A DNA stretch of 57,254 nucleotides, taken from assembly GCA_903844385.1 (NCBI GenBank), contig CAIMTJ010000019.1:1-57254 (forward strand), in the 5' to 3' direction. Positions within the stretch are counted from its first letter, which is position 1. Every line of letters begins with the position of its first letter. This stretch comes from an uncultured Burkholderiales bacterium (GTDB lineage: Bacteria > Pseudomonadota > Gammaproteobacteria > Burkholderiales > Burkholderiaceae_C). Under the pieces are notes generated by a model, which was given only the letters and a program-made list of their open reading frames with translations, had not been told where the DNA came from and did not search any database. Made by a program: the position numbers and the translations under genes. Positions 42,602 through 51,937 of this stretch are shown piece after piece.

Positions 42602-43111
42602 TCAAGGTTGCCAAAAACCCAGGTGCGAAGCGCTCGCCTCTTGCACCAAGGCCGGCCCGATGCATTCAATGGGGTGGGGCGAGGCTTGGTAGATCTCGGT
42701 GATCGACCACTCCAGATCGCGGTACTCCTCTTTGAGTCCGCGCATCTCACGCATGCGCACAGCGTCAAGCGCAAACACCACACGACGCAAACCCGATAAG
42801 AAGATGGCACCCGAGCACATCACGCAAGGCTCGCCAGACGCGTACAGAGTGGACTCCATGAGCGTGGACCTGGTGTGCGTGCGACTGGCCAGTCGAATAG
42901 CACCGGTCTCGGCATGAGCGGTGCAGTCTTGGGCCTCATGGGACTGGTTGTAAAACTCCACCAAGACCTCGCCGCTTTTACCGACAATCACTGCACCGAA
43001 GGGACGGTTGCCCCTGTCGCGAGCAGTATGGGACAGGCGGATGGCTTGGCGCAAGTAAAGCGCATCGGTCTCAGACAAGACCGCTTCTTCTTTTAGGGGC
43101 TGAGTGGTCAC
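42602..43111 (-). CDS. Cytidine/guanine-type nucleoside or base deaminase
   Basis: A 169-aa zinc deaminase of the CDA superfamily, closest in outline to guanine deaminases (GuaD) and tRNA adenosine deaminases. The zinc site is H66 with catalytic E68 in TAHAETGAI, and C96/C99 in PCVMC. The substrate pocket start is RPFGAVIV. It lacks the basic C-terminal tail of TadA, and the SPHPIECIG end is GuaD-like, so a free base is likelier than tRNA. The start is GTG 43111, with AGGA 9 bp upstream. It is 61 bp after the oxidoreductase beta gene, possibly cotranscribed. Confidence 0.85.
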   Translation of the reverse strand: MTTQPLKEEAVLSETDALYLRQAIRLSHTARDRGNRPFGAVIVGKSGEVLVEFYNQSHEAQDCTAHAETGAIRLASRTHTRSTLMESTLYASGEPCVMCSGAIFLSGLRRVVFALDAVRMREMRGLKEEYRDLEWSITEIYQASPHPIECIGPALVQEASASHLGFWQP

Positions 43112-43137
43112 GAACGAATTCCTATTGGATTAAAGGT

Positions 43138-43161
43138 CTGGGGCTGGGGCTGGGGCTGGGT
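43138..43161. repeat. CTGGGG tandem repeat, nearly four copies
   Basis: Three perfect CTGGGG units plus CTGGGT, in the short spacer between the deaminase start and the oxidoreductase beta-subunit stop. Confidence 0.85.
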
Positions 43162-43172
43162 CTCGATCACAC

Positions 43173-44711
43173 TCAACCCATGTCAAGTTCTAAGCGAGCG
43201 ACTTCTTGGCCAAGTTTATCGCCGTCTTCATCGGCCAAGGCCGCCAGTCTCAAGCTTCTGAGCGTGGCCGCTGTCATCTGCGGGAAACGCTCCAAACACG
43301 AAACCAAGGTTTGATAATGGCGAACCCCTCTTTCATGGGTGTCGCTGTAGCCTTTGACCAAACCTTGGCACTCGATGTAGGCCAAGGCCAACTCTGGATT
43401 TCTGGCGATGAGCCGCTCAATGCGTGCGAGCCACGCCTCAATCATTTGATTTTCTGCTTGGTAGCGCAGCGTGCTTTGTCGCCAATGCCGCGCGAAGGCC
43501 ACGACTCTCAGCAGCAAAAAACCAAGCAAGGAGGTGCTTTGGATCAAGCGGCCCTTTTGCGTTAAGCGCTCAATGCCTCCTCGCAACAGCGCCGAACCCA
43601 AAATCCAACGCCCCGCCCAAGCCGGCAAAGTTTCGCACACCTCTTGGAGCCGGGGATGAAAGTACTCATGGATTTCAAGCGTTTGTTCACGCCCGACGTG
43701 GGCTTCTTGGCGTACACGAGAAAACCGCTGACGCCGTGTTTTGAGGTCGGCCACACGCGCCGTGTCCTCATAAGACATCCAAAGCGCCAAATGACGCGCA
43801 CATTCACCCAACAGCTGCCCAGGGGAGACCTGGCTGGCTTGCAGCGCGGCAAAAACCCGCTCCAAACGTGCCAGATAAAGTGTGGCGTAGGCCGTGTCTT
43901 GGTAGTCGACCAAGCGCCTCAAACCCTCGAGCGCCAATGCTTGAGCCGGCTGGGGCAAGTGGCGCTCTAAGCGAGCGAGCAGCTCGTCGATCTCAGGGTG
44001 GCGCCCAGGCGTGGGTTTGGATGCCAAAGGCGAGCCAAGGTTTGCCTTTTTGTGCTGCTCAAGGCGCCCATTCGATCCACTCGAGCTGCCCAGCGCCGCC
44101 CCAGCCTTGAACGCCGCCAAGCTCGATGTCACACCGACGGCGGCCTCTTCAATGGTGCGCTCAAAGGCTTCGATGGCAAAGGGCAACACGCCGCTCGAGG
44201 CCAGGGCACCAAAGAGGACCGCTGAGATGACACTGTGGTGGTGCTGCGCGACTTGGGCCATGTCAAAGGCCACAAACCGCTTGGCACTGAGTCGAGACTG
44301 CTCAATCAGGGTGTGGGCGTCCACACGAGCGTCGCCCAGGGCGGTTTTCTCCGTCATCGAGTAAACGCGGTGAGTCGATGTGATGAGGGTGGTCTTGTCC
44401 GCGCTCACCAAACCACGCACCACGGCTCGGCCAGCTTCCATCAACTCAGAGGCCAACACCACATCCACATCGCCAGGCGTGGGCATGAGCGCGAGAACGG
44501 GTTGCAGGCCCATTTGCAAAGCTTCATGCTCAGCAAAAAGCTCCACATAGTAGATGGTGGCCCCCGTGCGTTGGGCGACCCCAGGCACCGAGGTCGTTTG
44601 AGCCAAGTAGCCTTGGCTCTCGCCCAGACTCACAATCCAATCGGCCAAGACGCCGCCACCCTCACCGCCCATGGCCAAGATGGCGATCTTGATGGGTTGA
44701 GTGTGGGTCAT
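43173..44711 (-). CDS. Indolepyruvate oxidoreductase beta-type subunit with C-terminal extension
   Basis: A 512-aa protein whose first 200 residues are the gamma-type pyruvate:ferredoxin oxidoreductase domain (LAMGGEGGGVLADW, TTSVPGVAQRTGATIYYVE). A long helical C-terminal half (about 230-510) follows, of the kind fused to indolepyruvate oxidoreductase beta subunits (catalogued, I believe, as DUF6537). It works with the alpha-type protein encoded 2 bp upstream to oxidise aryl-pyruvates to aryl-acetyl-CoA. I chose ATG 44711; the frame opens 31 codons earlier inside the alpha gene. The substrate is inferred from family only. Confidence 0.88.
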   Translation of the reverse strand: MTHTQPIKIAILAMGGEGGGVLADWIVSLGESQGYLAQTTSVPGVAQRTGATIYYVELFAEHEALQMGLQPVLALMPTPGDVDVVLASELMEAGRAVVRGLVSADKTTLITSTHRVYSMTEKTALGDARVDAHTLIEQSRLSAKRFVAFDMAQVAQHHHSVISAVLFGALASSGVLPFAIEAFERTIEEAAVGVTSSLAAFKAGAALGSSSGSNGRLEQHKKANLGSPLASKPTPGRHPEIDELLARLERHLPQPAQALALEGLRRLVDYQDTAYATLYLARLERVFAALQASQVSPGQLLGECARHLALWMSYEDTARVADLKTRRQRFSRVRQEAHVGREQTLEIHEYFHPRLQEVCETLPAWAGRWILGSALLRGGIERLTQKGRLIQSTSLLGFLLLRVVAFARHWRQSTLRYQAENQMIEAWLARIERLIARNPELALAYIECQGLVKGYSDTHERGVRHYQTLVSCLERFPQMTAATLRSLRLAALADEDGDKLGQEVARLELDMG

Positions 44712-44713
44712 GA

Positions 44714-46894
44714 TTAAAACCGCCAACGCATTGAACGCACTTCCATCCGATCTTGCACCCAAGCGATGATGGCGCTCGAGAGGTGAGCGCGGATACGTTC
44801 CCAAAACCCAGGGTTGGAGATGATTTTGGCGTCATAAAAGGACGGGCACAACACAGCCGCATGGGCCGCCTCACCGCACACACCACAGCCCACACAACTG
44901 TCCAAGACCGTGGCCACCGGTTCGCGCCGCAAGGGGTCGGGGTTGTCTTTGATCGAGAGTGAGGGACAACCCGAGAGTCGGATGCAAGAGTGGTCGCCTG
45001 TACATGTGTCTTCATCGACACCAAATTTTTCGCGCACCACACGCTCGCCGCGCGCAGCGGCTTGCCGAGCCAAGGGCTTTTCACGCCGCTGTTTATTGAG
45101 CATGCACTCGGACTGTGCAATGATCACTTTGGGCCCCTCCATCTCACTGCTCAAGGCCGCCTTCATGGCGTCGCGCATGCCAGCGATGTCGTAAGTGCGT
45201 CTGACCATTTTGACCCACTTCACTCCCACACCTTTGACCGCTTGCTCGATGGCGTGGCCCGTGCTTCGATTGGGATTGTTGGCTTTGGAGGAGAGCACGT
45301 CTTGTCCTCCAGTGGCCGAGGTATAACTGTTGTCAACGATGATGGTGAGGTTGGGGCTTTTATTGAACACCGCATTGGCAACACCGGAGGTCAAGCCATT
45401 GTGCCAAAACCCTCCATCACCCATGATGGCGATGGCCTTCTTTGAACCCGAGTCGTTGAAGGCGGAAGAACCCGCCGCACCCAGGCCGTAACCCATGGTG
45501 GTGTTGCCCAAGTTAAAGGGGGGCAAAATAGAAAACAAATGACAACCGATGTCAGCACTGATGTGATGAGATCCCAAGTCTTTTTCCATGAGTTTCATGG
45601 CGGTGAAGATGGGACGCTCCGGACAACCGGTGCAAAACCCGGGTGGGCGAGCATGGACATGCGGTGCAATGGCTTGAATCACCTCGGCTTGTTGCGCTTG
45701 GGATGCAGCTCCAACAGTGTGACCGCTCAAACTCGAGGGCTCAACAAGCTTTGCAGGCTCAGGTAAGGCACCATAGTGACGCAAAAAGTCCGCCAAGCCT
45801 TTCTCCACCACACTGCTCACATACTCACCGGCCATGGGTAAAAAATCTTTGCCATGAAGGACTGCTGGCACGCCTTCATGTCTGAGGATCATGGCCAGGT
45901 TTTGCTCCACATAATTGGGCTGACCCTCCTCGATCATCAAGACGGCTTGTAAGCCCTTGCAAAACTTGAGCACCTCATTGGGAACAACGGGATAGGCGAC
46001 GTTCATCACATACAAAGGCAATTGACTTTGACCGTAAACATCAGACAGCCCCAGCCTTTGGAGGGCTCTCACCACGGTGTTGTACATGCCACCTTGCACA
46101 ATCAAACCCAGGGAGTTCGTGCCCAGTCCAAAAAACTCATTGAGCTCGTGCTGCTCAATGAACTCGACAGCTTTGGGCCAACGAGAGCGTACTTTTTCTT
46201 GTTCGTGTAGGAATGAGGAGGGTGGCAACACAATGCGAGAGACGTCGCGTTGGGGAGATTCTTGCGCCTGCTTTAAACTAAAGCGGGGCTTGAGGTTTTG
46301 GCTGGTGTTGAAGCGCCCATGCACATGGCAAGCGCGAATGCGCAGTTGCATCATCACGGGTGTGTTGCTCGCCTCCGAGAGCTCAAAGCCCATTTTGACG
46401 GCCCGCACCATGCTGGGCAAATTGGGTCTGGGGTCGAGCAACCACATTTGTGACTTCATGGCAAAGGCGTGGCTTCTCTCTTGCATGATGGAAGAGCCGT
46501 CCCCATAATCCTCCCCCACAATGATGAGCGCCCCACCCAAGACCCCACCCGAGGACAAATTGGCCAAGGCGTCGCTCGCCACATTGGTGCCCACCGTGGC
46601 TTTGAAGGTCACCGCACCGCGCAAGGGGTAATTGACACTGGCCGCTAGAGTTGCTGCTGCTGTGGCTTCTGAGGCACTGCTCTCAAAGCGAATGCCCTGT
46701 TCGGACAAAATGTCTTGTGCATCCGAGAGCACGTCCATCAAGTGGGAGATCGGCGCGCCTTGGTAGCCGGCCACGTAGGACACGCCCGACTCGAGCAAGG
46801 CCTTGGTGACCGCCAAAATACCCTCGCCATGAAACACCTCCCCCTCACCGAGTTTGAGTTTTTTGACCTCTTCCTTAAAGGATCGCTCAGCCAT
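44714..46894 (-). CDS. iorA: Indolepyruvate oxidoreductase alpha-type subunit
   Basis: A 726-aa thiamine-diphosphate and iron-sulfur enzyme. The pyrimidine domain starts GYQGAPISHLMDVL. The ThDP/Mg motif is GDGGFWHNGLTSG...NN near residue 500. The C-terminal part has two ferredoxin-like 4Fe-4S clusters (CTGDHSCIRLSGCPSL and CVGCGVCGEAAH). Family members oxidatively decarboxylate indolepyruvate or phenylpyruvate with CoA. I chose ATG 46894 because GAGG precedes it; ATG 46978 would add 28 residues without a ribosome-binding site. It is divergent from the ABC importer and 2 bp from the beta gene. Confidence 0.9.
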   Translation of the reverse strand: MAERSFKEEVKKLKLGEGEVFHGEGILAVTKALLESGVSYVAGYQGAPISHLMDVLSDAQDILSEQGIRFESSASEATAAATLAASVNYPLRGAVTFKATVGTNVASDALANLSSGGVLGGALIIVGEDYGDGSSIMQERSHAFAMKSQMWLLDPRPNLPSMVRAVKMGFELSEASNTPVMMQLRIRACHVHGRFNTSQNLKPRFSLKQAQESPQRDVSRIVLPPSSFLHEQEKVRSRWPKAVEFIEQHELNEFFGLGTNSLGLIVQGGMYNTVVRALQRLGLSDVYGQSQLPLYVMNVAYPVVPNEVLKFCKGLQAVLMIEEGQPNYVEQNLAMILRHEGVPAVLHGKDFLPMAGEYVSSVVEKGLADFLRHYGALPEPAKLVEPSSLSGHTVGAASQAQQAEVIQAIAPHVHARPPGFCTGCPERPIFTAMKLMEKDLGSHHISADIGCHLFSILPPFNLGNTTMGYGLGAAGSSAFNDSGSKKAIAIMGDGGFWHNGLTSGVANAVFNKSPNLTIIVDNSYTSATGGQDVLSSKANNPNRSTGHAIEQAVKGVGVKWVKMVRRTYDIAGMRDAMKAALSSEMEGPKVIIAQSECMLNKQRREKPLARQAAARGERVVREKFGVDEDTCTGDHSCIRLSGCPSLSIKDNPDPLRREPVATVLDSCVGCGVCGEAAHAAVLCPSFYDAKIISNPGFWERIRAHLSSAIIAWVQDRMEVRSMRWRF

Positions 46895-47072
46895 TGATTG
46901 TTTACCTCGACCGTTCTCAGTGGGCAGGTCTCCCCGCGGGGACTGCGTGCGTTGATGTTGGAGTGAATTCTCACTCATAATATCATTCGTCGATGAGCAG
47001 CCCGGTGGGTATGTTTTCCCTAATCCACTCTCCAATTCAGGGTCTTTGCCTGTATCATGTTTGCGATCGTTG

Positions 47073-47087
47073 AGACATTCATTGTCT
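47073..47087. promoter_or_regulatory. Inverted repeat AGACA-N5-TGTCT
   Basis: Perfect 5-bp arms around TTCAT in the divergent spacer (46895-47187) between the ior-like genes and the ABC importer. It lies about 100 bp before the importer start, a likely place for a regulator to control both sides. No regulator gene is adjacent. Confidence 0.35.
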
Positions 47088-47187
47088 TCACCGTCTAGAT
47101 GATGAAAGCCTCGCTAGCTAGGGGAAACCCGAACTGGCAAACTCGACATGCCCTGTCTTTTTCTTCAAAAACCCCTCGGAGTTTTCC

Positions 47188-48372
47188 ATGAACACCAGAA
47201 AAATTGCCTCCCAGTTGATCGTCAGCGCCCTGTGTCTGGGTCTCAGCGCTTGGGCCAGTGCGGCAGACAAGATCAAAGTTGGATTTGTCAGCACCTTGTC
47301 GGGGCCATCCGCAGGCATCGGGAGCGACATTCGAGACGCCTTCATGCTGGCTGTGAAACTCAATGGCGGCAAGCTTGGAGGCTTGCCGGCTGAAGTCTTG
47401 ATCGCCGACGATCAATTCAAGCCCGATGTGGCCAAAGAGCTGTTTGAGAAAATGGTGCAAAAGGACCGCGTGGACATCATGACGGGTGTGGTGTTTTCCA
47501 ACATCATGCTCGCCGCCTTGCCCGCAACCGAAGACACCGGCATCTTTTATTTGAGTCCCAACGCGGCACCCTCCCCCTTGGCCGGCAAACAATGCAGCGC
47601 CAACTTCTTTGCTGTTTCATGGCCCAATGACGCGTACCATGAAGCGGCCGGCCAATATGCCACCAACAAAGGCGTCAAAAGCGCCTATCTGTTGGCCCCC
47701 AATTACCAAGCGGGACAAGATTCCTTGGCGGGCTTTAAGCGTTTTTACAAGGGCAAAATTGTGAGCGAGGTGTACACCAAGCTCGGTCAGTTGGACTACT
47801 CAGCAGAGTTGGCTGAAATTCGCGCGGCCAAGCCCGAAGTGCTGTATGTCTTTTTACCCGGCGGCCCCGGTGTGAATTTCATCAAACAGTTTGTGGCAGC
47901 GGGTTTGGCCAAAGACACCAAACTCTTGGTTCCTGGTTTTGGTGCAGACCAAGATGTCATTCGAGGCGTGGGGGCCGACATGTTGGGCATTTTTGACACC
48001 TCCCACTGGGGACTCGATTTGCCCAACGCCGCGAACAAAAAGTTTGTAGCCGAATTTGAAAAAGAGTACAAGCGACTCCCCACCCTCTACGCCGCCCAAG
48101 GCTATGACACAGCGCTCATGATTGATGCGGCGGTGCGCCAGAGCAATGGCAACTTGGCCGACAAAGACCAAATGCGTAAAAACCTCAAAGAGGCCAAGTT
48201 TGCGTCGGTGCGCGGTGACTTCAAATTCAACACCAATCACTATCCCATCCAGAACTACTACCTGCGCGAAGTACAAAAAGATGCGCAAGGTCGCTTGATC
48301 AATAAGATTGTGGGCCAACCCATCATGACCAACCATGCTGACGCTTACGTTCAAGATTGCCCATTGAAATGA
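47188..48372 (+). CDS. ABC-importer substrate-binding protein, branched-chain amino acid type
   Basis: A 394-aa periplasmic receptor with a signal peptide cleaved near ASAADK. The mature start KIKVGFVSTLSGPSAGIG and the two-lobed LivJ layout (LIADDQFKPDVAKE, LAPNYQAGQDSLAGFKR, GYDTALMIDAAV) identify the HAAT/LivJ group. In Burkholderiales, relatives of this group often bind aromatic acids or amides instead of leucine. First gene of the livHMGF set. The downstream Rieske oxygenase genes suggest an aromatic ligand (inference). Confidence 0.94.
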   Translation: MNTRKIASQLIVSALCLGLSAWASAADKIKVGFVSTLSGPSAGIGSDIRDAFMLAVKLNGGKLGGLPAEVLIADDQFKPDVAKELFEKMVQKDRVDIMTGVVFSNIMLAALPATEDTGIFYLSPNAAPSPLAGKQCSANFFAVSWPNDAYHEAAGQYATNKGVKSAYLLAPNYQAGQDSLAGFKRFYKGKIVSEVYTKLGQLDYSAELAEIRAAKPEVLYVFLPGGPGVNFIKQFVAAGLAKDTKLLVPGFGADQDVIRGVGADMLGIFDTSHWGLDLPNAANKKFVAEFEKEYKRLPTLYAAQGYDTALMIDAAVRQSNGNLADKDQMRKNLKEAKFASVRGDFKFNTNHYPIQNYYLREVQKDAQGRLINKIVGQPIMTNHADAYVQDCPLK

Positions 48373-48402
48373 TGGTCAGCGTGGTTTAGGGCGGGGCGGG
48401 GC

Positions 48403-49320
48403 ATGAGTTCTATCTTGTTGATCGAGCAGGCTCTCAATGGTCTGCAGTTTGGTTTGATGCTGTTTTTGCTCGCCTCTGGCCTGACCTTGGTCTTTGGCAT
48501 CATGGACATGATCAATTTGGCCCATGGTGCGCTCTACATGGTGGGAGCCTTCCTCACCGCTTGGCTTTATCCTTTGATCGACTCTTTCGCACTGAGCGTG
48601 GTTGCGGCCATGCTCTTGACAGCGGGCATTGGCATGATCTTAGAGGTGCTGCTGCTCAGAACCCTTTATGCACGGGACCACCTCTCGCAAGTGCTCGCCA
48701 CTTTTGCCCTCATTCTCATTTTGAACGAATCGGTCAAGATGATTTGGGGCACGGATTTGCCCTTGTCCGCACCTGCTGCCCTCTCGGGTCCGGTGGAAAT
48801 TATGCCGGGCCTGTTGTACCCCAGTTACCGCCTCATGCTCATCGGCATGGGAATGGTCTTGGCCTTGGGCCTTTACCTCTTGGTCAACCACACCAAACTG
48901 GGGGCTTGGGTGCGTGCGGGCGCCTCAGACCGAACCATGGCCATGTCCATGGGGCTGAACATCAAAACCTTATTCACCGCCGTTTTTGGTCTGGGAGCGG
49001 CCATGTGCGCCTTCTCGGGCGCCATGCTCGCGCCCTTGCTCGCCGTGCAAGTCGGCATGGGCGAGAACATCTTAATTTTGGCCTTTGTCGTGATCGTGAT
49101 TGGGGGCATCGGCTCGATTTGGGGCGCCTTTGTGGGCTCGCTGCTGGTGGGGGTGGTTGACACCCTGGGACGCGGCTTATTGCCCCACCTCTTGGGACTG
49201 TTCCTACCCCCCTTGTGGGCGAGTGCTGCGGGACCCTCGTTGGCCTCCATCTTGGTGTATGTCTTGATGGCCGGGGTGTTGTTTTTCAAGCCCCAGGGGC
49301 TTTTTAGCAACCACAGCTGA
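48403..49320 (+). CDS. livH: ABC-importer permease, LivH type
   Basis: A 305-aa inner-membrane permease with about eight hydrophobic helices. Family signatures are LVFGIMDMINLAHGALYMVGAF near the start and the EAA-like cytoplasmic loop VRAGASDRTMAMSMGLNIKTLFTAVFG. Pairs with the LivM-type protein encoded 5 bp downstream to form the membrane channel. The receptor gene ends 30 bp upstream. Confidence 0.95.
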   Translation: MSSILLIEQALNGLQFGLMLFLLASGLTLVFGIMDMINLAHGALYMVGAFLTAWLYPLIDSFALSVVAAMLLTAGIGMILEVLLLRTLYARDHLSQVLATFALILILNESVKMIWGTDLPLSAPAALSGPVEIMPGLLYPSYRLMLIGMGMVLALGLYLLVNHTKLGAWVRAGASDRTMAMSMGLNIKTLFTAVFGLGAAMCAFSGAMLAPLLAVQVGMGENILILAFVVIVIGGIGSIWGAFVGSLLVGVVDTLGRGLLPHLLGLFLPPLWASAAGPSLASILVYVLMAGVLFFKPQGLFSNHS

Positions 49321-49325
49321 GCACC

Positions 49326-50369
49326 ATGCACACTCCAAGTTCTGATTTGAATACGCCAGATCGTCGCTTTGGGCCTCTCACTCGGTCATGTTGGCCATGG
49401 GCGGTGGCCATCACCTTGGGCGTTTCAGCACCTTGGATTTTGATCGCACTTGATTGTGGTTTTTATATCGGACTGCTCACCAAAATGCTGATTTTGGGGC
49501 TGGCCGCGTGCAGCTTGAATTTGATCTTGGGCTATGGTGGCCTCATTTCATTTGGTCATGCGGCCTATTTGGGCGCTGGCGCCTACACCACTGCCATGCT
49601 CATGGGAGCGGGTATCTCGAACGCTTGGATCTGTCTTTTCGCGTCGATTGCGGTCAGTGGTGTTTTGGCGATCCTCATCGGGTTGGTGAGCCTGCGAACC
49701 CGAGGGGTCTACTTCATCATGATCACACTCGCCTTTGCTCAAATGATGTATTACTTGATCAACTCCATCAAAAGTTTTGGCGGAGATGAAGGCATCAACT
49801 TGTCGCAGCGTTTCACCTTGGGGTTGGGAGAGCATTTGAAAAAAGACCTTCAATTTTATTGGTTGGTTTTATTGATCGTGTGTGTGAGCCTCTTTTTGAT
49901 GAGTCGACTCATACACTCGAAGTTTGGCCGTGTTTTGCAAGCCTTGAAGGACGATGACACCCGTGTGGAGTCGATTGGCATCCATGCCTTTCAGTACAAG
50001 CTCGTGGCTTTCACGCTCTCGGCCATGTTGGCGGGACTGGCTGGCGCATTGTTGGTGAACCAACAAAAATACGTCGGACCCAATGTCTTGTACTGGACGC
50101 AATCGGGTTTGTTGATGATCATGGTGATTTTGGGGGGCGTGGGCACACTGAGCTCTGGTCTTTGGGGCGCCATCACGCTCTTGGGTCTGGAGACCATCTT
50201 GGCAGAGTACACCACCCACGGGGTCTTTTATGTCGGCTGGGTGCTGCTCGCCGTGGTGCTCCTCACCCCCCAAGGCCTGAGCAGCTTGCTGCCCCAAATC
50301 AGCGAGTGGATGACTCGAGGGTTGGGGACCAAAGCTCGAGCTCAAGAGCGCGCAAAGGATGCCTCATGA
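49326..50369 (+). CDS. livM: ABC-importer permease, LivM type
   Basis: A 347-aa permease with roughly nine to ten hydrophobic segments. The family block LNLILGYGGLISFGHAAYLGAGAY is near residue 60, and the coupling loop SKFGRVLQALKDDDTRVESIGIHAFQYK is near residue 200. The start lies 5 bp after livH, and the stop overlaps livG as ATGA. The N-terminal 20 residues are hydrophilic. Confidence 0.95.
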   Translation: MHTPSSDLNTPDRRFGPLTRSCWPWAVAITLGVSAPWILIALDCGFYIGLLTKMLILGLAACSLNLILGYGGLISFGHAAYLGAGAYTTAMLMGAGISNAWICLFASIAVSGVLAILIGLVSLRTRGVYFIMITLAFAQMMYYLINSIKSFGGDEGINLSQRFTLGLGEHLKKDLQFYWLVLLIVCVSLFLMSRLIHSKFGRVLQALKDDDTRVESIGIHAFQYKLVAFTLSAMLAGLAGALLVNQQKYVGPNVLYWTQSGLLMIMVILGGVGTLSSGLWGAITLLGLETILAEYTTHGVFYVGWVLLAVVLLTPQGLSSLLPQISEWMTRGLGTKARAQERAKDAS

Positions 50370-51121
50370 GTGCCCCGCCCATATTGCAGACCCACCAATT
50401 GGTCAAGCGCTACGGCGAACTGTTGGCCACGGATCACGTGAGTCTTGAGGTTTATCCCAACGAGATCCATGCCTTGATTGGACCCAACGGTGCTGGTAAA
50501 ACCACCTTGGTGACGCAATTGAGCGGTCAGCTCAAAAGCGACAGCGGTGAGTTGTTCTTTGAAGGCCAAGAGGTCTCGCATTTGACGATGCATGAGCGGG
50601 TTCAAAAAGGACTGGTGCGCTCGTATCAAATTACCCGACTCTTTAAAACCATGACGTGTCTCGATAACATCGCTTTGGCGCTGCAAGCCCAGCGCGGGCA
50701 CTCGTTTTCGTTTTGGAAACCCGCCGCCCATGATCGCGCTTTGAGCGAAGAGGCCCATCACATTTTGAGCGATATTGGCCTTGAACACCGCCACCTCGAT
50801 CTTGCCCAGACCTTGTCGCATGCAGAGCAACGAATTTTGGAGTTGGGTCTTGCCTTGGCCACGAACCCCAAGCTCATTTTGTTGGACGAGCCGATGGCGG
50901 GAACCGGTGCACAGGAGTCTGAGCGCATCATCGCCCTCATCGAGCGGCTCAACACCACCGCCGCCATCTTGCTCATTGAGCACGACATGGACACCGTCTT
51001 TCGCTTGGCCCACAGACTCTCGGTGCTGGTGAGCGGGCAACTCATCGCCAGCGGTACCCCCGAATCGATCCGACTAGACCCCGCTGTGATCCAAGCCTAT
51101 TTGGGAGATGTCCACACATGA
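50366..51121 (+). CDS. livG: ABC-importer ATPase, LivG type
   Basis: A 251-aa cytoplasmic ATPase subunit. Walker A is GPNGAGKTTLV at about 38-48 and Walker B is LILLDEPMAG. The switch His is in IEHDMD. The ABC signature reads LSHAEQRILELG instead of LSGGQ, a deviation also seen in LivG subfamilies. I chose ATG 50366 (MSAPPILQTH), overlapping the livM stop; the longer frame from 50162 lies inside livM. It overlaps livF by 4 bp. Confidence 0.95.
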   Translation: MSAPPILQTHQLVKRYGELLATDHVSLEVYPNEIHALIGPNGAGKTTLVTQLSGQLKSDSGELFFEGQEVSHLTMHERVQKGLVRSYQITRLFKTMTCLDNIALALQAQRGHSFSFWKPAAHDRALSEEAHHILSDIGLEHRHLDLAQTLSHAEQRILELGLALATNPKLILLDEPMAGTGAQESERIIALIERLNTTAAILLIEHDMDTVFRLAHRLSVLVSGQLIASGTPESIRLDPAVIQAYLGDVHT

Positions 51122-51831
51122 GTCGCTCTTTACTGAAGGTGAGCGGCTTGCAAGCGTCTTATGGCCTTTCGCAAGTCCTCTTTGGCGTGGACTTGTCCAT
51201 TCAAAGTGGCGAGAGCGTGGGGCTGCTTGGGCGCAACGGCATGGGCAAGAGCACCCTGTTGAAATGTATCTTGGGGCTCAAAAGTCACCAACACGGTGAG
51301 GTTGAGTGGCAGGGCCAATCCTTGAAGTCGTGGTCTGTGGACCGCATTGCCAATCTCGGACTGGCGGTGGTGCCGGAGGGCCGGCATGTCTTTCCCAACC
51401 TCACGGTGCATGAACATCTCACCGCTTTTGCAAAACCCGCACGTCCTGGCGCGCCGCTGTGGGATGCTCCTCGCGTTTATCAGCTCTTTGGCCGATTGTC
51501 TGAGCGTCAACACCACTTGGGGCGTCAACTCTCTGGGGGCGAGCAGCAAATGTTGGCCATTGGGCGCGCCTTGGTCACCAACCCCCAGTTGTTGATCTTG
51601 GATGAAGCCAGCGAAGGACTCGCGCCTTTGATTCGCGAAGAAATTTGGAATTGCCTGCGTTTACTCAGGAATGAAGGTCAAACCCTCATCATTGTGGACA
51701 AGTATGTGGAGCGTCTCATTGAAATTTGTGACCGCCACGTGATCTTGGAGCGAGGAGCCGTGTCTTGGTGCGGCAGCTCCAACGAATTGTCAAACAACCG
51801 CGAGCTTTGGCATCAATATCTAGGCGTTTAA
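51118..51831 (+). CDS. livF: ABC-importer ATPase, LivF type
   Basis: A 237-aa ATPase subunit pairing with LivG. Walker A is GRNGMGKSTLL at about 38-48. The intact signature is LSGGEQQMLAIGRAL and Walker B is LLILDEASEGLAP. ATG 51118 overlaps the livG stop as ATGA, so all four downstream transporter genes are translationally linked. The Rieske oxygenase alpha gene starts 106 bp later in the same direction. Confidence 0.95.
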   Translation: MSRSLLKVSGLQASYGLSQVLFGVDLSIQSGESVGLLGRNGMGKSTLLKCILGLKSHQHGEVEWQGQSLKSWSVDRIANLGLAVVPEGRHVFPNLTVHEHLTAFAKPARPGAPLWDAPRVYQLFGRLSERQHHLGRQLSGGEQQMLAIGRALVTNPQLLILDEASEGLAPLIREEIWNCLRLLRNEGQTLIIVDKYVERLIEICDRHVILERGAVSWCGSSNELSNNRELWHQYLGV

Positions 51832-51937
51832 ATCACCCAATTGTCGATCAGTTAAACTCAACGCTCGATCCCTTGGGGCGAGCAAAATTGTCCTGAATTT
51901 TTGGTTGGGCGACTCATTAAAAAAACTGGAGAATGGC

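Noticed and set aside
44990-45766. Plus-strand frames antisense to the ior alpha gene
   Set aside because: No motif or ribosome-binding site; the minus-strand gene has full domain support.
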